Under the pieces are notes generated by a model that saw only the letters and a list, made by a program, of their open reading frames with translations, ran no database searches and was not told where the DNA came from. Of a stretch of 64,000 bases of DNA, positions 44,285 to 52,744 are shown piece by piece. How positions within the stretch are numbered: the first letter of the stretch is position 1; each line of letters starts with the position of its first letter. Position numbers and translations under genes: made by a program. The stretch comes from an uncultured Desulfobacter sp. (GTDB taxonomy: Bacteria; Desulfobacterota; Desulfobacteria; Desulfobacterales; Desulfobacteraceae). The stretch spans positions 6,418,018-6,482,017 of the forward strand of contig NZ_OY762929.1 in assembly GCF_963666675.1 (NCBI RefSeq). Reading direction: 5' to 3'.

Positions 44285-45094
44285 TTATTTGTTGAATTGC
44301 ATCCTGAATTGTCTGATCAGTTGCCCGGAGAGGCTGTCGGTGCTGGGAATAATGGGCAGGCGGTCCGCCTTGAACCATCCTGCCTCTATAATCTCCTTGG
44401 GGTCGATCTCTATCTTTCCGCTTTCATAATCGGCCATGAATCCGATCATCAGGCTGTCAGGAAAGGGCCAGGGCTGACTTTTTACATACCTGATATTTGT
44501 GACCCGGATACGGGTTTCCTCGTACACCTCCCGGGCCACGGACGCCTCAAGGGTCTCTCCGGGGGAGGTAAATCCAGCCAGGACAGAAAACATCTGCCTT
44601 TTGGGAAACCGGGTTCCCCGGGCCAAAAGGATTTCATCTCCCCGGGTCACCCCCATGATCACGGCAGGGGATATTCTGGGATAGGCATGGAGACCGCAGG
44701 CCGGGCAGGCTCGACCATGTTCCCTTTTCATCATTTGGGTCAATGTGCCGCACCGGCCGCAAAAGTGGTTATTGGTGTGGACATCCGCGACAAAACGGCC
44801 GTAGGCAATGGCCAGGCGCATGTCCTCGTCGGCACTTTGGTAAAAGTCTCTAAGGTTGGATCCGGTCAACCCGGATTCCGGGGTGTGATCAATCAGGGTG
44901 CCGCAGCAGCAGGGCATGCCGTTTAAGGTTCCGAAAGGGTGCAGGCCGTTGCGGGTCAGGTCCTTGGCCTGGCTGGGTTTGAGGACGGGTATCAGCACTG
45001 TTTCAGGGTCAACGATCAGTTCCGTGCCGTCAAAAAGGAAAATCCATGCGGGACCCTCTTGGGGGAGGGCCGGTGTCTGTAATGGTGAAAACAT
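44285..45094 (-). CDS. nudC: NADH pyrophosphatase NudC (Nudix; RNA deNADding)
   Basis: A 269-aa Nudix hydrolase. A zinc ribbon precedes the catalytic domain (CGRCGTLTQ...CPACGLHAYPR). The Nudix box is GFTSPGETLEASVAREVYEETRI, and the NudC-specific SQPWPFPDSLMIGF follows. It hydrolyses NAD(H) and removes NAD caps from RNA. Standard family length. It is transcribed alone. Confidence 0.94.
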   Translation of the reverse strand: MFSPLQTPALPQEGPAWIFLFDGTELIVDPETVLIPVLKPSQAKDLTRNGLHPFGTLNGMPCCCGTLIDHTPESGLTGSNLRDFYQSADEDMRLAIAYGRFVADVHTNNHFCGRCGTLTQMMKREHGRACPACGLHAYPRISPAVIMGVTRGDEILLARGTRFPKRQMFSVLAGFTSPGETLEASVAREVYEETRIRVTNIRYVKSQPWPFPDSLMIGFMADYESGKIEIDPKEIIEAGWFKADRLPIIPSTDSLSGQLIRQFRMQFNK

Positions 45095-45144
45095 TATGGG
45101 TCCTGGGGGTATCTTTCATGTCTGTTTTATCGAATATAGTGTGC

Positions 45145-47145
45145 CTAAATAGAAACGGCGGCTGCATAGGCGCCATGCACTGCATCAAAAGCAGTACCAA
45201 TTTTTAAGGCATCACCGGTCACATGATACGCAATACCGAGTTTTTCAACAACATGTGCCAATGGGTTGTAGGATTCAGCACCGGCAGCCACCACCACCGT
45301 ATCAACATTCATGACGGTGATTTTTCCATCCGTTTCCAGTTCAATGCCGGTTTCCGTGATTTTCAGTACTTTTGTAGCGGTCCGGGTTTCCACATTCAAA
45401 CGCCTGAGATCCTGCATCATTCCCCACCGGGTGGATTTACCGATATCCTTGCCCATGCGATGGGTCATTTCAATGAGACTTACTGTTTTGCTGCCTCGGG
45501 TGGCCATGTCAAAAAGGGTTTCCAGAGGTTCAGCTTTATTTACCAGCAGAAATTTGATGGTGTCTGCGGGAACAGTGCCTTTTTCCGCAAGGAATAATGC
45601 TGTTTCAACGCCCACAGCACCGCCGCCGATGACGGCCACATGTTTGCCGGTGCCCACCTTGTTTTCAAGCACATCCCAGGCCCCTGTCACATGGGGCAGG
45701 TCCATGCCGGGGATGGGCGGGGAAAGGGGGCGGGCGCCTGTGGCAATGATCAGGGCGTCAGGCTTCTCTTTTAGAATCAGGGCTTGGTTTACCTCGCAGT
45801 TGAGTACGATGGGGATTTTTTCCACCGACAGCTGATATTCAAGGTCGTTGGAAAACCGGGCAAATGTCTCCCTGCCCGGAGGCGCGGCCGCCAGATGAAG
45901 TTGGCCGCCTAATCGTCCGGAGCGCTCATACACCGTCACATCATGTCCCCGCCGGGCGGATGCCAGCGCGGCGGTCATACCTGCAGGTCCGCCGCCGACC
46001 ACCATCACTTTTTTGGCGGTGTCAACTTTATCCAGCGTTCTGCGGTACTCATGACCGGCCAATGGATTGCAAAGACACTCCACATGCTTGAGATTGAACA
46101 GGTTGTCAAGGCAGCCCTGGGCACAGGCAAGGCAATGAATAATCTCTTTTTCTCTGGCCTCCCTGGCTTTTCGGGGCAGATCCGGGTCTGCAATCAGGCT
46201 GCGGCCCATGGCCACCATGTCGCAAAATTTTTGGTCGATCATCTTTCTGGCGGTTTCCGGATCATCAATCCTGTGGCTTGCGATCACGGGCACATCCACC
46301 GCAGCCCGGATATCTCCGGCAAGATAGCCGAATGCCCCTCCGGGTACCTGGGCCACAATCTGGGGCACCCGGGCTTCATGCCATCCCACATTGACGCACA
46401 GAGCATCCACGGGCCCTTTGGCCAGTTGTTTTGCATATTCGATCAGCTCCGACCGGTCATTGCCCCCGGGCATAAAATCATTACCGTTCATTCTCACAAT
46501 CAACGGATAATCCGGCCCTACGGCGTCCCGGACTGCCTGGACCGTTTCCAGTCCAAACCGCATGCGGTTTTCAAGGGTGCCCCCGTATTCATCGGTGCGT
46601 TGATTGGTCAGTGGAGATAAAAATTCAGAGATCAGATACCCCGTGCCCGACAAAATTTCCACCGCATCAAATCCCGCCTGTTTTATCCGGAGCGCTGCAT
46701 TTGCAAAGGCGTCGATGATTTGCCGGATCTCTTTGATTTCAAGGGCCCTGGGCGTCTCCTTGGTCATCCTGGAGGCAATGGCGGACGGGGCCACGGGCTG
46801 TCTGCCGTTGAGCAGAAAAGAAAAATTATACCGGCCGGCATGGTTGATCTGCACGGCGCAGCGGCTTCCATTTTTCCGGATGGTCTCTGACAGCCGAGTC
46901 AATCCCGGGATAAATTTATCATCATGGGCGCCTATGTTCTGGGTATTTCCGGACAGTTCGTCCACCGTGGCATACCCCACGCAGATCATACCCGGGCCGC
47001 CCTTGGCCCGTCTTCGGTAAAATGCAAGGATTTGATCCGTCACTTCAAAATCGTGTGCCATGCCCAGGTGCATGGCCGGCATATAAATCCTGTTGGGAAT
47101 GCTTAATTGATTGATTTGGATGGGATCGAACAGGGGATCTGTCAT
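45145..47145 (-). CDS. FMN/FeS/FAD ene-reductase (2,4-dienoyl-CoA reductase family)
   Basis: A 666-aa three-part oxidoreductase. The old-yellow-enzyme barrel covers about 1-330 (PNRIYMPAMHLGMA, INHAGRYN, GRSLIADPD). A [4Fe-4S] cluster is bound by CLACAQGCLDNLFNLKHVECLC. The FAD/NAD(P) disulfide-reductase-like half has GGGPAGMTAALASARRG and IGGGAVGVETALFLAEKG. Members include FadH and enoate or trimethylamine-type dehydrogenases. It lies 22 bases after the PAS sigma-54 activator gene and is probably co-transcribed with it. Substrate unknown. Confidence 0.9.
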   Translation of the reverse strand: MTDPLFDPIQINQLSIPNRIYMPAMHLGMAHDFEVTDQILAFYRRRAKGGPGMICVGYATVDELSGNTQNIGAHDDKFIPGLTRLSETIRKNGSRCAVQINHAGRYNFSFLLNGRQPVAPSAIASRMTKETPRALEIKEIRQIIDAFANAALRIKQAGFDAVEILSGTGYLISEFLSPLTNQRTDEYGGTLENRMRFGLETVQAVRDAVGPDYPLIVRMNGNDFMPGGNDRSELIEYAKQLAKGPVDALCVNVGWHEARVPQIVAQVPGGAFGYLAGDIRAAVDVPVIASHRIDDPETARKMIDQKFCDMVAMGRSLIADPDLPRKAREAREKEIIHCLACAQGCLDNLFNLKHVECLCNPLAGHEYRRTLDKVDTAKKVMVVGGGPAGMTAALASARRGHDVTVYERSGRLGGQLHLAAAPPGRETFARFSNDLEYQLSVEKIPIVLNCEVNQALILKEKPDALIIATGARPLSPPIPGMDLPHVTGAWDVLENKVGTGKHVAVIGGGAVGVETALFLAEKGTVPADTIKFLLVNKAEPLETLFDMATRGSKTVSLIEMTHRMGKDIGKSTRWGMMQDLRRLNVETRTATKVLKITETGIELETDGKITVMNVDTVVVAAGAESYNPLAHVVEKLGIAYHVTGDALKIGTAFDAVHGAYAAAVSI

Positions 47146-47167
47146 TGCACTGCCTTTATGTTTGGTA

Positions 47168-48571
47168 TTAACCTTTTTTAAGTGGAATATCCCATTTTTT
47201 CATATATTTCCAGACAAGGGTCCGGCTTTTTCCCAATTGTCTGGCCACCTCCGCCTTATTCCAGTTGCAGGCCTCCAGAAGGGCCACCAGGCGCTCCCGG
47301 GTCAAAGGCGTCTGGGAAAAAGCAGGCGGACCGGGGAACGCATCGTTGCCTGGGGCGGCCGCACTCGCCTGGTTGTCACCGCACACCTCATCGGGCAGAT
47401 CTGCACAGGAGATTTCCCGGGTGCGGCAGAGCACAAATCCATGGGCAACGGCGTTTTCCAGTTCCCGTACATTTCCGGGCCAGGGATAGGCCATGAGCGC
47501 TTTCATGGCATCCGGGGTGACATTGCGGATGTCCATGTCCTCATGTTTGTTGCCCTTTTCAATGAAGTTGCGTACCAGCAGCGGAATATCTTCCAAACGC
47601 CGGCGCAGGGGCGGCAGGCGGATGGGAAATACTTTAAGCCGGTAATACAGATCCTCACGAAACAACCCTTCCCGGGTCAGGGCGCTTAAATCTTTGTGGG
47701 TGGCTGCAATGACCCGGATGTCAATTTTCTTTTTCCGGGTATCCCCCACCCGCTCAATTTCCCTTTCCTGTAAGACCCGCAGCAGCTTCACCTGCATGTA
47801 TGGTGTCAGTTCACCGATTTCATCAAGAAAGATGGTGCCGGTGTCCGCCTGTTCAAACCGCCCGATCCGGTCTTTGTGCGCACCGGTAAAGGCGCCTTTA
47901 ACATGACCGAACAACTCACTTTCCAACAGGGTTTCGGATAATGCCGAGCAGTTTACCGTGACCAGGGGCCGCTGCCCCCCGGCGGCTTCATAGTGGATGG
48001 CCCGGGCCACAAGTTCTTTGCCCGTCCCGCTCTCTCCCTGGATCAGGATGGTGGCCCGGCTGTCCGCCGCCGCCCGGATGGCATGGAACACCTTTTCCAT
48101 GGCAGCTGATTTGCCGATGATATTGCCCAGGGCATAACGCTTTTTAAGTTCCTGTTTGGCGGATGCTTCCCGGGCCTTGATGGCTTTGATTTCCGTCAAG
48201 TCGGTCAGCGTTTCCACAATGCCCAGCACCTTGCCCGTTTCATCCCGGACCAGCCTTGCATTTTTGATCACCGGCACATCATAACCGTCTTTGTGCCGGA
48301 TATAGCACTCCTTGACCTCTGTTTTGCCCTGGGTCAACACTTTGCAATGGGACGTATCCGTGGGCTTTGTCTGGTCATAGCACCGGCTGCACTTGATCAG
48401 GTTGCATTGCCGCCCCACGGCCTGCTCGGCCGTGTAGCCGCTGATATTTTCCATGGCCCGGTTCCAGGCGGTGATTTTGCCCTCCTGGTCCAACGTAAAC
48501 AGCCCTTCGGCCATGGCATCTAAAATATGGTATAAAAAATTGAGGTTCCAGATCCCGTCGTTGTTCAACAC
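47168..48571 (-). CDS. PAS-domain sigma-54-dependent activator with Cys-rich sensor
   Basis: A 467-aa enhancer-binding protein. The N-terminal PAS domain (about 10-125) carries four clustered cysteines (C56, C61, C64, C76, with CSRC), suggesting redox or metal sensing. The AAA+ domain shows GESGTGKEL, LFGHVKGAFTGA and TIFLDEIGE. The Fis-type HTH is WNKAEVARQLGKSRTLVWKYMKKW. GTG 48571 is the start; no strong Shine-Dalgarno. Two TAACGTTA palindromes lie 38-76 bases upstream. It probably controls the ene-reductase and the nearby sigma-54 promoters. Confidence 0.88.
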   Translation of the reverse strand: MLNNDGIWNLNFLYHILDAMAEGLFTLDQEGKITAWNRAMENISGYTAEQAVGRQCNLIKCSRCYDQTKPTDTSHCKVLTQGKTEVKECYIRHKDGYDVPVIKNARLVRDETGKVLGIVETLTDLTEIKAIKAREASAKQELKKRYALGNIIGKSAAMEKVFHAIRAAADSRATILIQGESGTGKELVARAIHYEAAGGQRPLVTVNCSALSETLLESELFGHVKGAFTGAHKDRIGRFEQADTGTIFLDEIGELTPYMQVKLLRVLQEREIERVGDTRKKKIDIRVIAATHKDLSALTREGLFREDLYYRLKVFPIRLPPLRRRLEDIPLLVRNFIEKGNKHEDMDIRNVTPDAMKALMAYPWPGNVRELENAVAHGFVLCRTREISCADLPDEVCGDNQASAAAPGNDAFPGPPAFSQTPLTRERLVALLEACNWNKAEVARQLGKSRTLVWKYMKKWDIPLKKG

Positions 48572-48608
48572 GTCACCCGTTTCATTATTTGGTTGATTGC
48601 AACGTTTT

Positions 48609-48647
48609 TAACGTTACTTGATACCGGGCAATGATAGAGTAACGTTA
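48609..48647. promoter_or_regulatory. Paired TAACGTTA palindromes (operator candidate)
   Basis: Perfect 8-bp palindromes TAACGTTA occur at 48609-48616 and 48640-48647, exactly 31 bases apart (three helical turns). A related CAACGTTT lies at 48600-48607. The sites sit upstream of the activator gene and just after the candidate selenoprotein gene. They could be enhancers or autoregulatory sites for the activator. Confidence 0.45.
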
Positions 48648-48655
48648 CTTAACAA

Positions 48656-48808
48656 TCAATTGTTATCCTCCAACGGGTTCTTTTTTTTCTTTTTCCCTGT
48701 CACCTGACAGGCATCCCGCATTCAGGTGGATATCCCCATTTTAGGAAGAATATAAATTTGAAGCAGCAGGTAGACTATAACAAAACCGATCATTATTAAA
48801 ATTTCCAT
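48656..48808 (-). CDS. Candidate small membrane selenoprotein (in-frame UGA, 50 residues)
   Basis: ATG 48808 has AAGGAG seven bases upstream (48816-48821). The frame encodes a hydrophobic helix (residues about 3-21), then LPKMGIST. It meets TGA at 48724-48722, continues MRDACQVTG plus five lysines, and ends at TGA 48658-48656. Reading the first TGA as selenocysteine gives U29 and C34 (UxxxxC), a redox-like pair. Directly after the UGA, CCTGTC-AGGT-GACAGG forms a 6-bp stem with GGU in the apical loop, 17 nt from the UGA; E. coli fdhF has 18. This fits a bacterial SECIS element. If the UGA is a stop, the product is a 28-aa membrane peptide. A sigma-54 promoter precedes the gene. Confidence 0.65.
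48696..48711 (-). promoter_or_regulatory. SECIS-like hairpin
   Basis: CCTGTC and GACAGG pair around an AGGT loop on the minus strand. Counting from the UGA at 48722, the loop GGU begins after 17 intervening bases, within the range used by SelB-dependent bacterial SECIS elements. Confidence 0.6.
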
Positions 48809-48860
48809 GCGTCATCTCCTTGGGTATTCGGATTAATCCATTACACGTTCATAAGATTAC

Positions 48861-48876
48861 AGCAATCAATATGCCA
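48861..48876 (-). promoter_or_regulatory. Sigma-54 promoter of the candidate selenoprotein gene
   Basis: The minus strand reads TGGCATA-TTGA-TTGCT, with GG-N10-GC spacing and only two departures from consensus. It lies about 53 bases upstream of the ATG at 48808. A weaker plus-strand match (AGGATTAGTGCTTGCT, 48925-48940) faces the universal stress protein gene. Confidence 0.7.
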
Positions 48877-49002
48877 AAATGACGATGTTTTTTAAGATTG
48901 CTCGTCCGGATTGCCATAAAAAAGAGGATTAGTGCTTGCTTAGTAACAATGATGAGCTATTATCTTACCATTAAATATGCAGCAACCCAAAGGAGTTAGA
49001 TT

Positions 49003-49530
49003 ATGACCCGGAAACCCCAACGTATATTATTTGCCTCGGACCTGTCCACCAACATGAAAGAGGTATTTAAGCATGCCGTATCCCTTTCCACATTGAGCGA
49101 TGCCACCATCATCGTGCTTCATGTCATGGAAGAGGCCGGAAAAAATGCACAACGGCGCGTACAACGTGCATTTGGTGAGACACTTTATAATACCATCAGA
49201 TCCGAACAGAAAGCCGGTGCCCACAACCTGCTTACTGGGAAAAATGTGGATGCCTTGAGTATAAAACAGGCCATTGCAGGTTTCCTTGAAGACAAGGAAA
49301 ACACGCCCATGGATATGGAGATCAGTTCTCCCATTGAAAAGATCCTTGTTACCGAAAGCAAGTCCATTGCCGATGAAATTACCGGAACAGCCGTGGCTGA
49401 AGGGTGTGATATCATTGTCATGGGGGGAGGACACCAGAGTTTTCTGGAAAGTGCCATTGGGGACAATATTGCCCGCAAGGTGCTTAAGCGCACGAGTGTC
49501 CCTGTCCTGGTGGTGCCGTTACTGCACTGA
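49003..49530 (+). CDS. Universal stress protein (UspA family)
   Basis: A 175-aa USP-fold protein. The N-terminal strand RILFASDLSTN supplies the nucleotide-site Asp, IIVLHVMEE follows, and the C-terminal GCDIIVMGGGHQSFLESAIGDNIARKVLKRTSVPVLVVP contains the ATP-binding GxxG-x9-G(S/T)-like loop in modified form. It has a longer central insert (about 60-105) than E. coli UspA. AAAGGAG precedes ATG 49003. It is divergent from the candidate selenoprotein gene, and a weak sigma-54 site lies upstream. Confidence 0.88.
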   Translation: MTRKPQRILFASDLSTNMKEVFKHAVSLSTLSDATIIVLHVMEEAGKNAQRRVQRAFGETLYNTIRSEQKAGAHNLLTGKNVDALSIKQAIAGFLEDKENTPMDMEISSPIEKILVTESKSIADEITGTAVAEGCDIIVMGGGHQSFLESAIGDNIARKVLKRTSVPVLVVPLLH

Positions 49531-49569
49531 TGCCGGTCTTTAAATATAAAATATAGTTATGGAGGCCAC

Positions 49570-49953
49570 GTGGCTGAAATAAAAGATATCTTGCTGATTT
49601 ACATGGAAAACGACCCCATCAGTTTTGCCCGGGTTGAAGATATTGTACCGGATCATAAAAAAGACTGGTACCAGATCCGGCTGCTGATGCTCCAGATCCC
49701 CTTACAGGTTGTGACCTGGATTTTAAGGGCGGAATACATCAATGGCGAGGTGTTTTCCATGAACGGCAAAAGTATGCGCCTGGAGAAGGTGGTTGCCCCG
49801 GTGGCGCCCGGTGAGCATGACGACGACGCCCAGACGTCGCCTGAAAACGACAAAGACGCTGATGCTCGTGATTCGGATGACTCTTCCGAAAAAAAACAGG
49901 ACAATATCATCTCCTTTTCCCCGCGAAAAAAACCTAAAACCGAGGGACCATAG
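49570..49953 (+). CDS. Hypothetical protein with acidic C-terminal tail
   Basis: A 127-aa soluble protein. Residues 1-75 form a compact alpha/beta region (MENDPISFARVEDIVPDHKKDWYQIRLLML, QVVTWILRAEYINGEVFSMNGKSMRLEKV). The rest is a disordered acidic and lysine-rich tail (DDDAQTSPENDKDADARDSDDSSEKKQ). GTG 49570 follows GGAGG by four bases. The next gene begins right after its stop, so the two are coupled. Function not recognised. Confidence 0.7.
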   Translation: MAEIKDILLIYMENDPISFARVEDIVPDHKKDWYQIRLLMLQIPLQVVTWILRAEYINGEVFSMNGKSMRLEKVVAPVAPGEHDDDAQTSPENDKDADARDSDDSSEKKQDNIISFSPRKKPKTEGP

Positions 49954-49954
49954 G

Positions 49955-50860
49955 TTGCCAGGTCCCTCCGGTATTTTGTCCGCCTCCAGGCGAACGGATA
50001 TACCAGGCTGGTACACGGCCTGGTTTCTGGATAGAATTGAAAAGGGGTATTTTGTTGTCACCAATCCATTTAACCGACAGTCCCGCAGGGTTGAGGCAAC
50101 CCCCAAAGAGATTCACACCATTGTTTTCTGGTCTAAAAATTATGGACCGTTTCTGGACTTAAACGCCCATAAAATTTTAGCCCGGAAAGGATTTCACCTG
50201 TTTTTTAATTTTACCATCAATACACCTGTAACCGCGCTTGAAGCCGGTTTACCGGAACTGTCCGCGCGTTTGGACCAGGCCCGGCGCATTGCCCGGGATT
50301 TTTCCCCGGCGCAGATTGCCTGGCGTTTTGACCCCATCTGTTTTTATGAAAAAGCCGGGCGGGTTTTTAATAACCTTGATGCCTTTGAGGTCATTGCCGT
50401 GCGATTGTCACAACTGGGTATCAAACAATGCATCACCAGTTTTTATGATTCGTACAAAAAGGTGGACGCAAGAATCAAGCGCATGACTGAGCCGGGCAGG
50501 CCCGTGCTCAACTTCATTGATCCGGGCATGGCGCGCAAGGCGGATATCATTCGCAATATGGCTCAATTTCTTACCTCCCTTGGTATGGATCTTTTTTTAT
50601 GCTGTGAAAAAGCATTGATGGATGCTGCCGGATTAGAGAAATATGCATCCTCGAATGCCTGTATTAACGGGCATCTTTATCAAACCTTATTTGGTGGAAA
50701 TCCTGAAACCCGCGGCGATTATGGACAACGGCGCAAGCAGGGATGTCAATGCACTAAATCCTTTGATATCGGCTCCTATGACGACCACCCTTGTTTCCAC
50801 AACTGCCTTTTCTGCTATGCCAGAACAGGTCTTGATATTAAAAAAACGTCCATGGGGTGA
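49955..50860 (+). CDS. DUF1848 family Fe-S protein
   Basis: A 301-aa protein of the DUF1848 family. The start ILSASRRTDIPGWYTAWF and FWSKNYGPFL, together with the C-terminal cysteine cluster CQCTKSFDIGSYDDHPCFHNCLFCYA, are diagnostic. The cluster probably binds Fe-S, somewhat like spore photoproduct lyase or radical-SAM relatives. TTG 49955 is chosen because GAGGGA lies seven bases upstream and homologues start here; the frame extends back to 49793 through the preceding gene. Function unknown. Confidence 0.85.
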   Translation: MPGPSGILSASRRTDIPGWYTAWFLDRIEKGYFVVTNPFNRQSRRVEATPKEIHTIVFWSKNYGPFLDLNAHKILARKGFHLFFNFTINTPVTALEAGLPELSARLDQARRIARDFSPAQIAWRFDPICFYEKAGRVFNNLDAFEVIAVRLSQLGIKQCITSFYDSYKKVDARIKRMTEPGRPVLNFIDPGMARKADIIRNMAQFLTSLGMDLFLCCEKALMDAAGLEKYASSNACINGHLYQTLFGGNPETRGDYGQRRKQGCQCTKSFDIGSYDDHPCFHNCLFCYARTGLDIKKTSMG

Positions 50861-50899
50861 TCCGGTCCGCCGATTCCCCAAATGACCCTACAATAAACT

Positions 50900-51868
50900 A
50901 TGAAAATAAAAGATCTCGAAATTAACGGCGTCACCTTTCTGGCGCCTTTGGCAGGGATTACCAATTTGCCCTTCAGGCAGTTGATAAAGGATTGCGGATG
51001 CGCTGTGGTATGCTCGGAGATGATCAGTGCCAAAGGCATATTCTATAATTCCGAAAAAACCATAACCCTGCTTGAGTCCAATGAGCGTGAGCGGCCCTTG
51101 TCCGTACAGATTTTTGGATCCGATCCTGTGTCCATGGGACAGGCTGCTGCATTCGTCAGTGACCTGGGAACAGTCGATATCATCGACATTAATTTTGGGT
51201 GCAGTGTCAGGAAAGTGATCAAACAAGGGGCGGGCGTGGCGTTGATGAAAGATCCGGGCCTTGCCCAAAAAATTATAAAGGCTGTCAGGGATGCGACATC
51301 TCTTCCCTTTACCATTAAAATACGCAGCGGCTGGGATGCGTCCGGGGACCAGGCCGTGAATCTGGCGAAAATCGCAGAAGATAACGGGGTGGATGCCATT
51401 GCCGTTCACCCGAGGACAGCAGCCCAGGCGTTCAAGGGTAAGGCGGATTGGCAACAGATTGCACGGGTTAAGCAGGCCATCGGCATTCCCGTGATTGGAA
51501 ACGGCGATATCGTTACCCCCCGGGATGCCGGAGAAATGATTTCCCAAACCGGCTGTGACGCCGTTATGGTGGGCAGGGCGGCCATGGCAAATCCGTTCAT
51601 TCTTTCACAGATCGAACAGTATGTGGCCCATGGCACATTCTCACATCCTTCGCCTTGGGACATCTTTAGAAAAATGGAAGCATTGACCCAGGGGTATGTC
51701 TCATATTTCGGAGAAAGCACGGCGTGCAGAATGCTTCGGGGGCGGCTGGCGTGGTTTGTCCGGGGATTGCCCGGCGCGGCTGTGTTCCGTAAAGAATTAT
51801 CCACCCTTGAAAGCAGTGTCCAGGCCCATGAGATGATTCGAAACTTTGAGGCAGGCCTCAAGGCTTGA
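50900..51868 (+). CDS. dusB: tRNA-dihydrouridine synthase B
   Basis: A 322-aa FMN enzyme that reduces uridines in tRNA. N-terminal LAPLAGITNLPFRQLIKDCG, SEMISAKG, and catalytic Cys in DINFGCSVRKVIKQGAGVALM, all DusB-like. Ligands HPRTAAQAFKGKADW and GNGDIVTPRDA bind FMN. The C-terminal helical domain is complete (TACRMLRGRLAWFVRGLPGA). It lies 39 bases after the DUF1848 gene. Confidence 0.94.
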   Translation: MKIKDLEINGVTFLAPLAGITNLPFRQLIKDCGCAVVCSEMISAKGIFYNSEKTITLLESNERERPLSVQIFGSDPVSMGQAAAFVSDLGTVDIIDINFGCSVRKVIKQGAGVALMKDPGLAQKIIKAVRDATSLPFTIKIRSGWDASGDQAVNLAKIAEDNGVDAIAVHPRTAAQAFKGKADWQQIARVKQAIGIPVIGNGDIVTPRDAGEMISQTGCDAVMVGRAAMANPFILSQIEQYVAHGTFSHPSPWDIFRKMEALTQGYVSYFGESTACRMLRGRLAWFVRGLPGAAVFRKELSTLESSVQAHEMIRNFEAGLKA

Positions 51869-51948
51869 GACCTGCGCTAATTCGTGTTTGGGTTGGTTTG
51901 TGGGTATTCGCCCCTCTAGCGAACCGTCAAAGCAGGGGCGTCCAATGA

Positions 51949-52362
51949 TTAATTATTACCGGCATCCTTGATATATTCGGCAGATCCCACGGACGAAATG
52001 CCGCCCCGGGGGGTGAATTCGCCCGTCACTTTCATGTAAATCGGGTTGATCACCGAGACAAGGTCGTCCAAAATTTTATTGACCACATGTTCGTAAAACA
52101 TCCCGACGTTTCGGTACTGCATCAGATAATATTTTAGTGATTTCAACTCCACCAGATGGGCATCGGGCCGGTAGTCGATAATGATGGTCCCGTTATCCGG
52201 CAGACCTGTCATGGGGCAGACCGAGGTATATTCGGGCTGGGTGATTTTAATATCAATACTGCGTTTGGATTTGTATGCGTATTCAATGGGTTCCAGAAGA
52301 TCCGGTGTGATTACATCCGCCGTATCCACGGTAAAAGGGGTGTCGTAGTGCTTGTTTTCCAT
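51949..52362 (-). CDS. queF: NADPH-dependent preQ0 reductase QueF
   Basis: A 137-aa T-fold enzyme of the short (unimodular) QueF type. It reduces 7-cyano-7-deazaguanine to preQ1 in queuosine synthesis. The catalytic Cys is in YTSVCPMTGLPD, and the NADPH motif is ELKSLKYYLMQYRNVGMFYE, with His replaced in part. The end EFTPRGGISS is typical. Single gene, convergent with dusB, another tRNA-modification gene. Confidence 0.95.
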   Translation of the reverse strand: MENKHYDTPFTVDTADVITPDLLEPIEYAYKSKRSIDIKITQPEYTSVCPMTGLPDNGTIIIDYRPDAHLVELKSLKYYLMQYRNVGMFYEHVVNKILDDLVSVINPIYMKVTGEFTPRGGISSVGSAEYIKDAGNN

Positions 52363-52744
52363 CTACACTCTTTCTTCACAAAGCTTTACAGATTTTACCC
52401 GAAAATTCACTTCTAACGGGTTGCCAATTTTTCTGGAATTATGGTAACATACACCGTGGAAGTATTCAATATGCTTCAAAACATACTGCAGGCGGCAAAA
52501 GTGTCGTTAAAAAAATATTTGATAGGAAATTCGCTTGTACAAGATTAGGAAATTGTTAAAAATTCTCTTGACAAGCGGCGTGAAAAATTAGATAACGACG
52601 TCTGCGATATACCCAAAGAAAATGAACTTTTACATCCTTGTTACGGCTCGCATTAGTTGATTGAGGAAGACCGAGGCAACCTTCAGGGCAAAATTGTAAA
52701 CATGCGGCATAATAGGGAGAATCAAGGAGAAAGAGGTTAATGCT
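52363..52744. other. Gene-free region between queF and the recombinase-like gene
   Basis: About 380 bases. A 25-codon frame at 52471 and TTGACA at 52569 are visible. TTGACA with TTAGAT 16 bases on could be a promoter for the gene at 52745. No RNA gene recognised. Confidence 0.4.

Noticed and set aside
44123..44926. Long plus-strand frame opposite nudC
   Set aside because: Antisense shadow of a well-supported Nudix gene in a GC-biased third-position frame.
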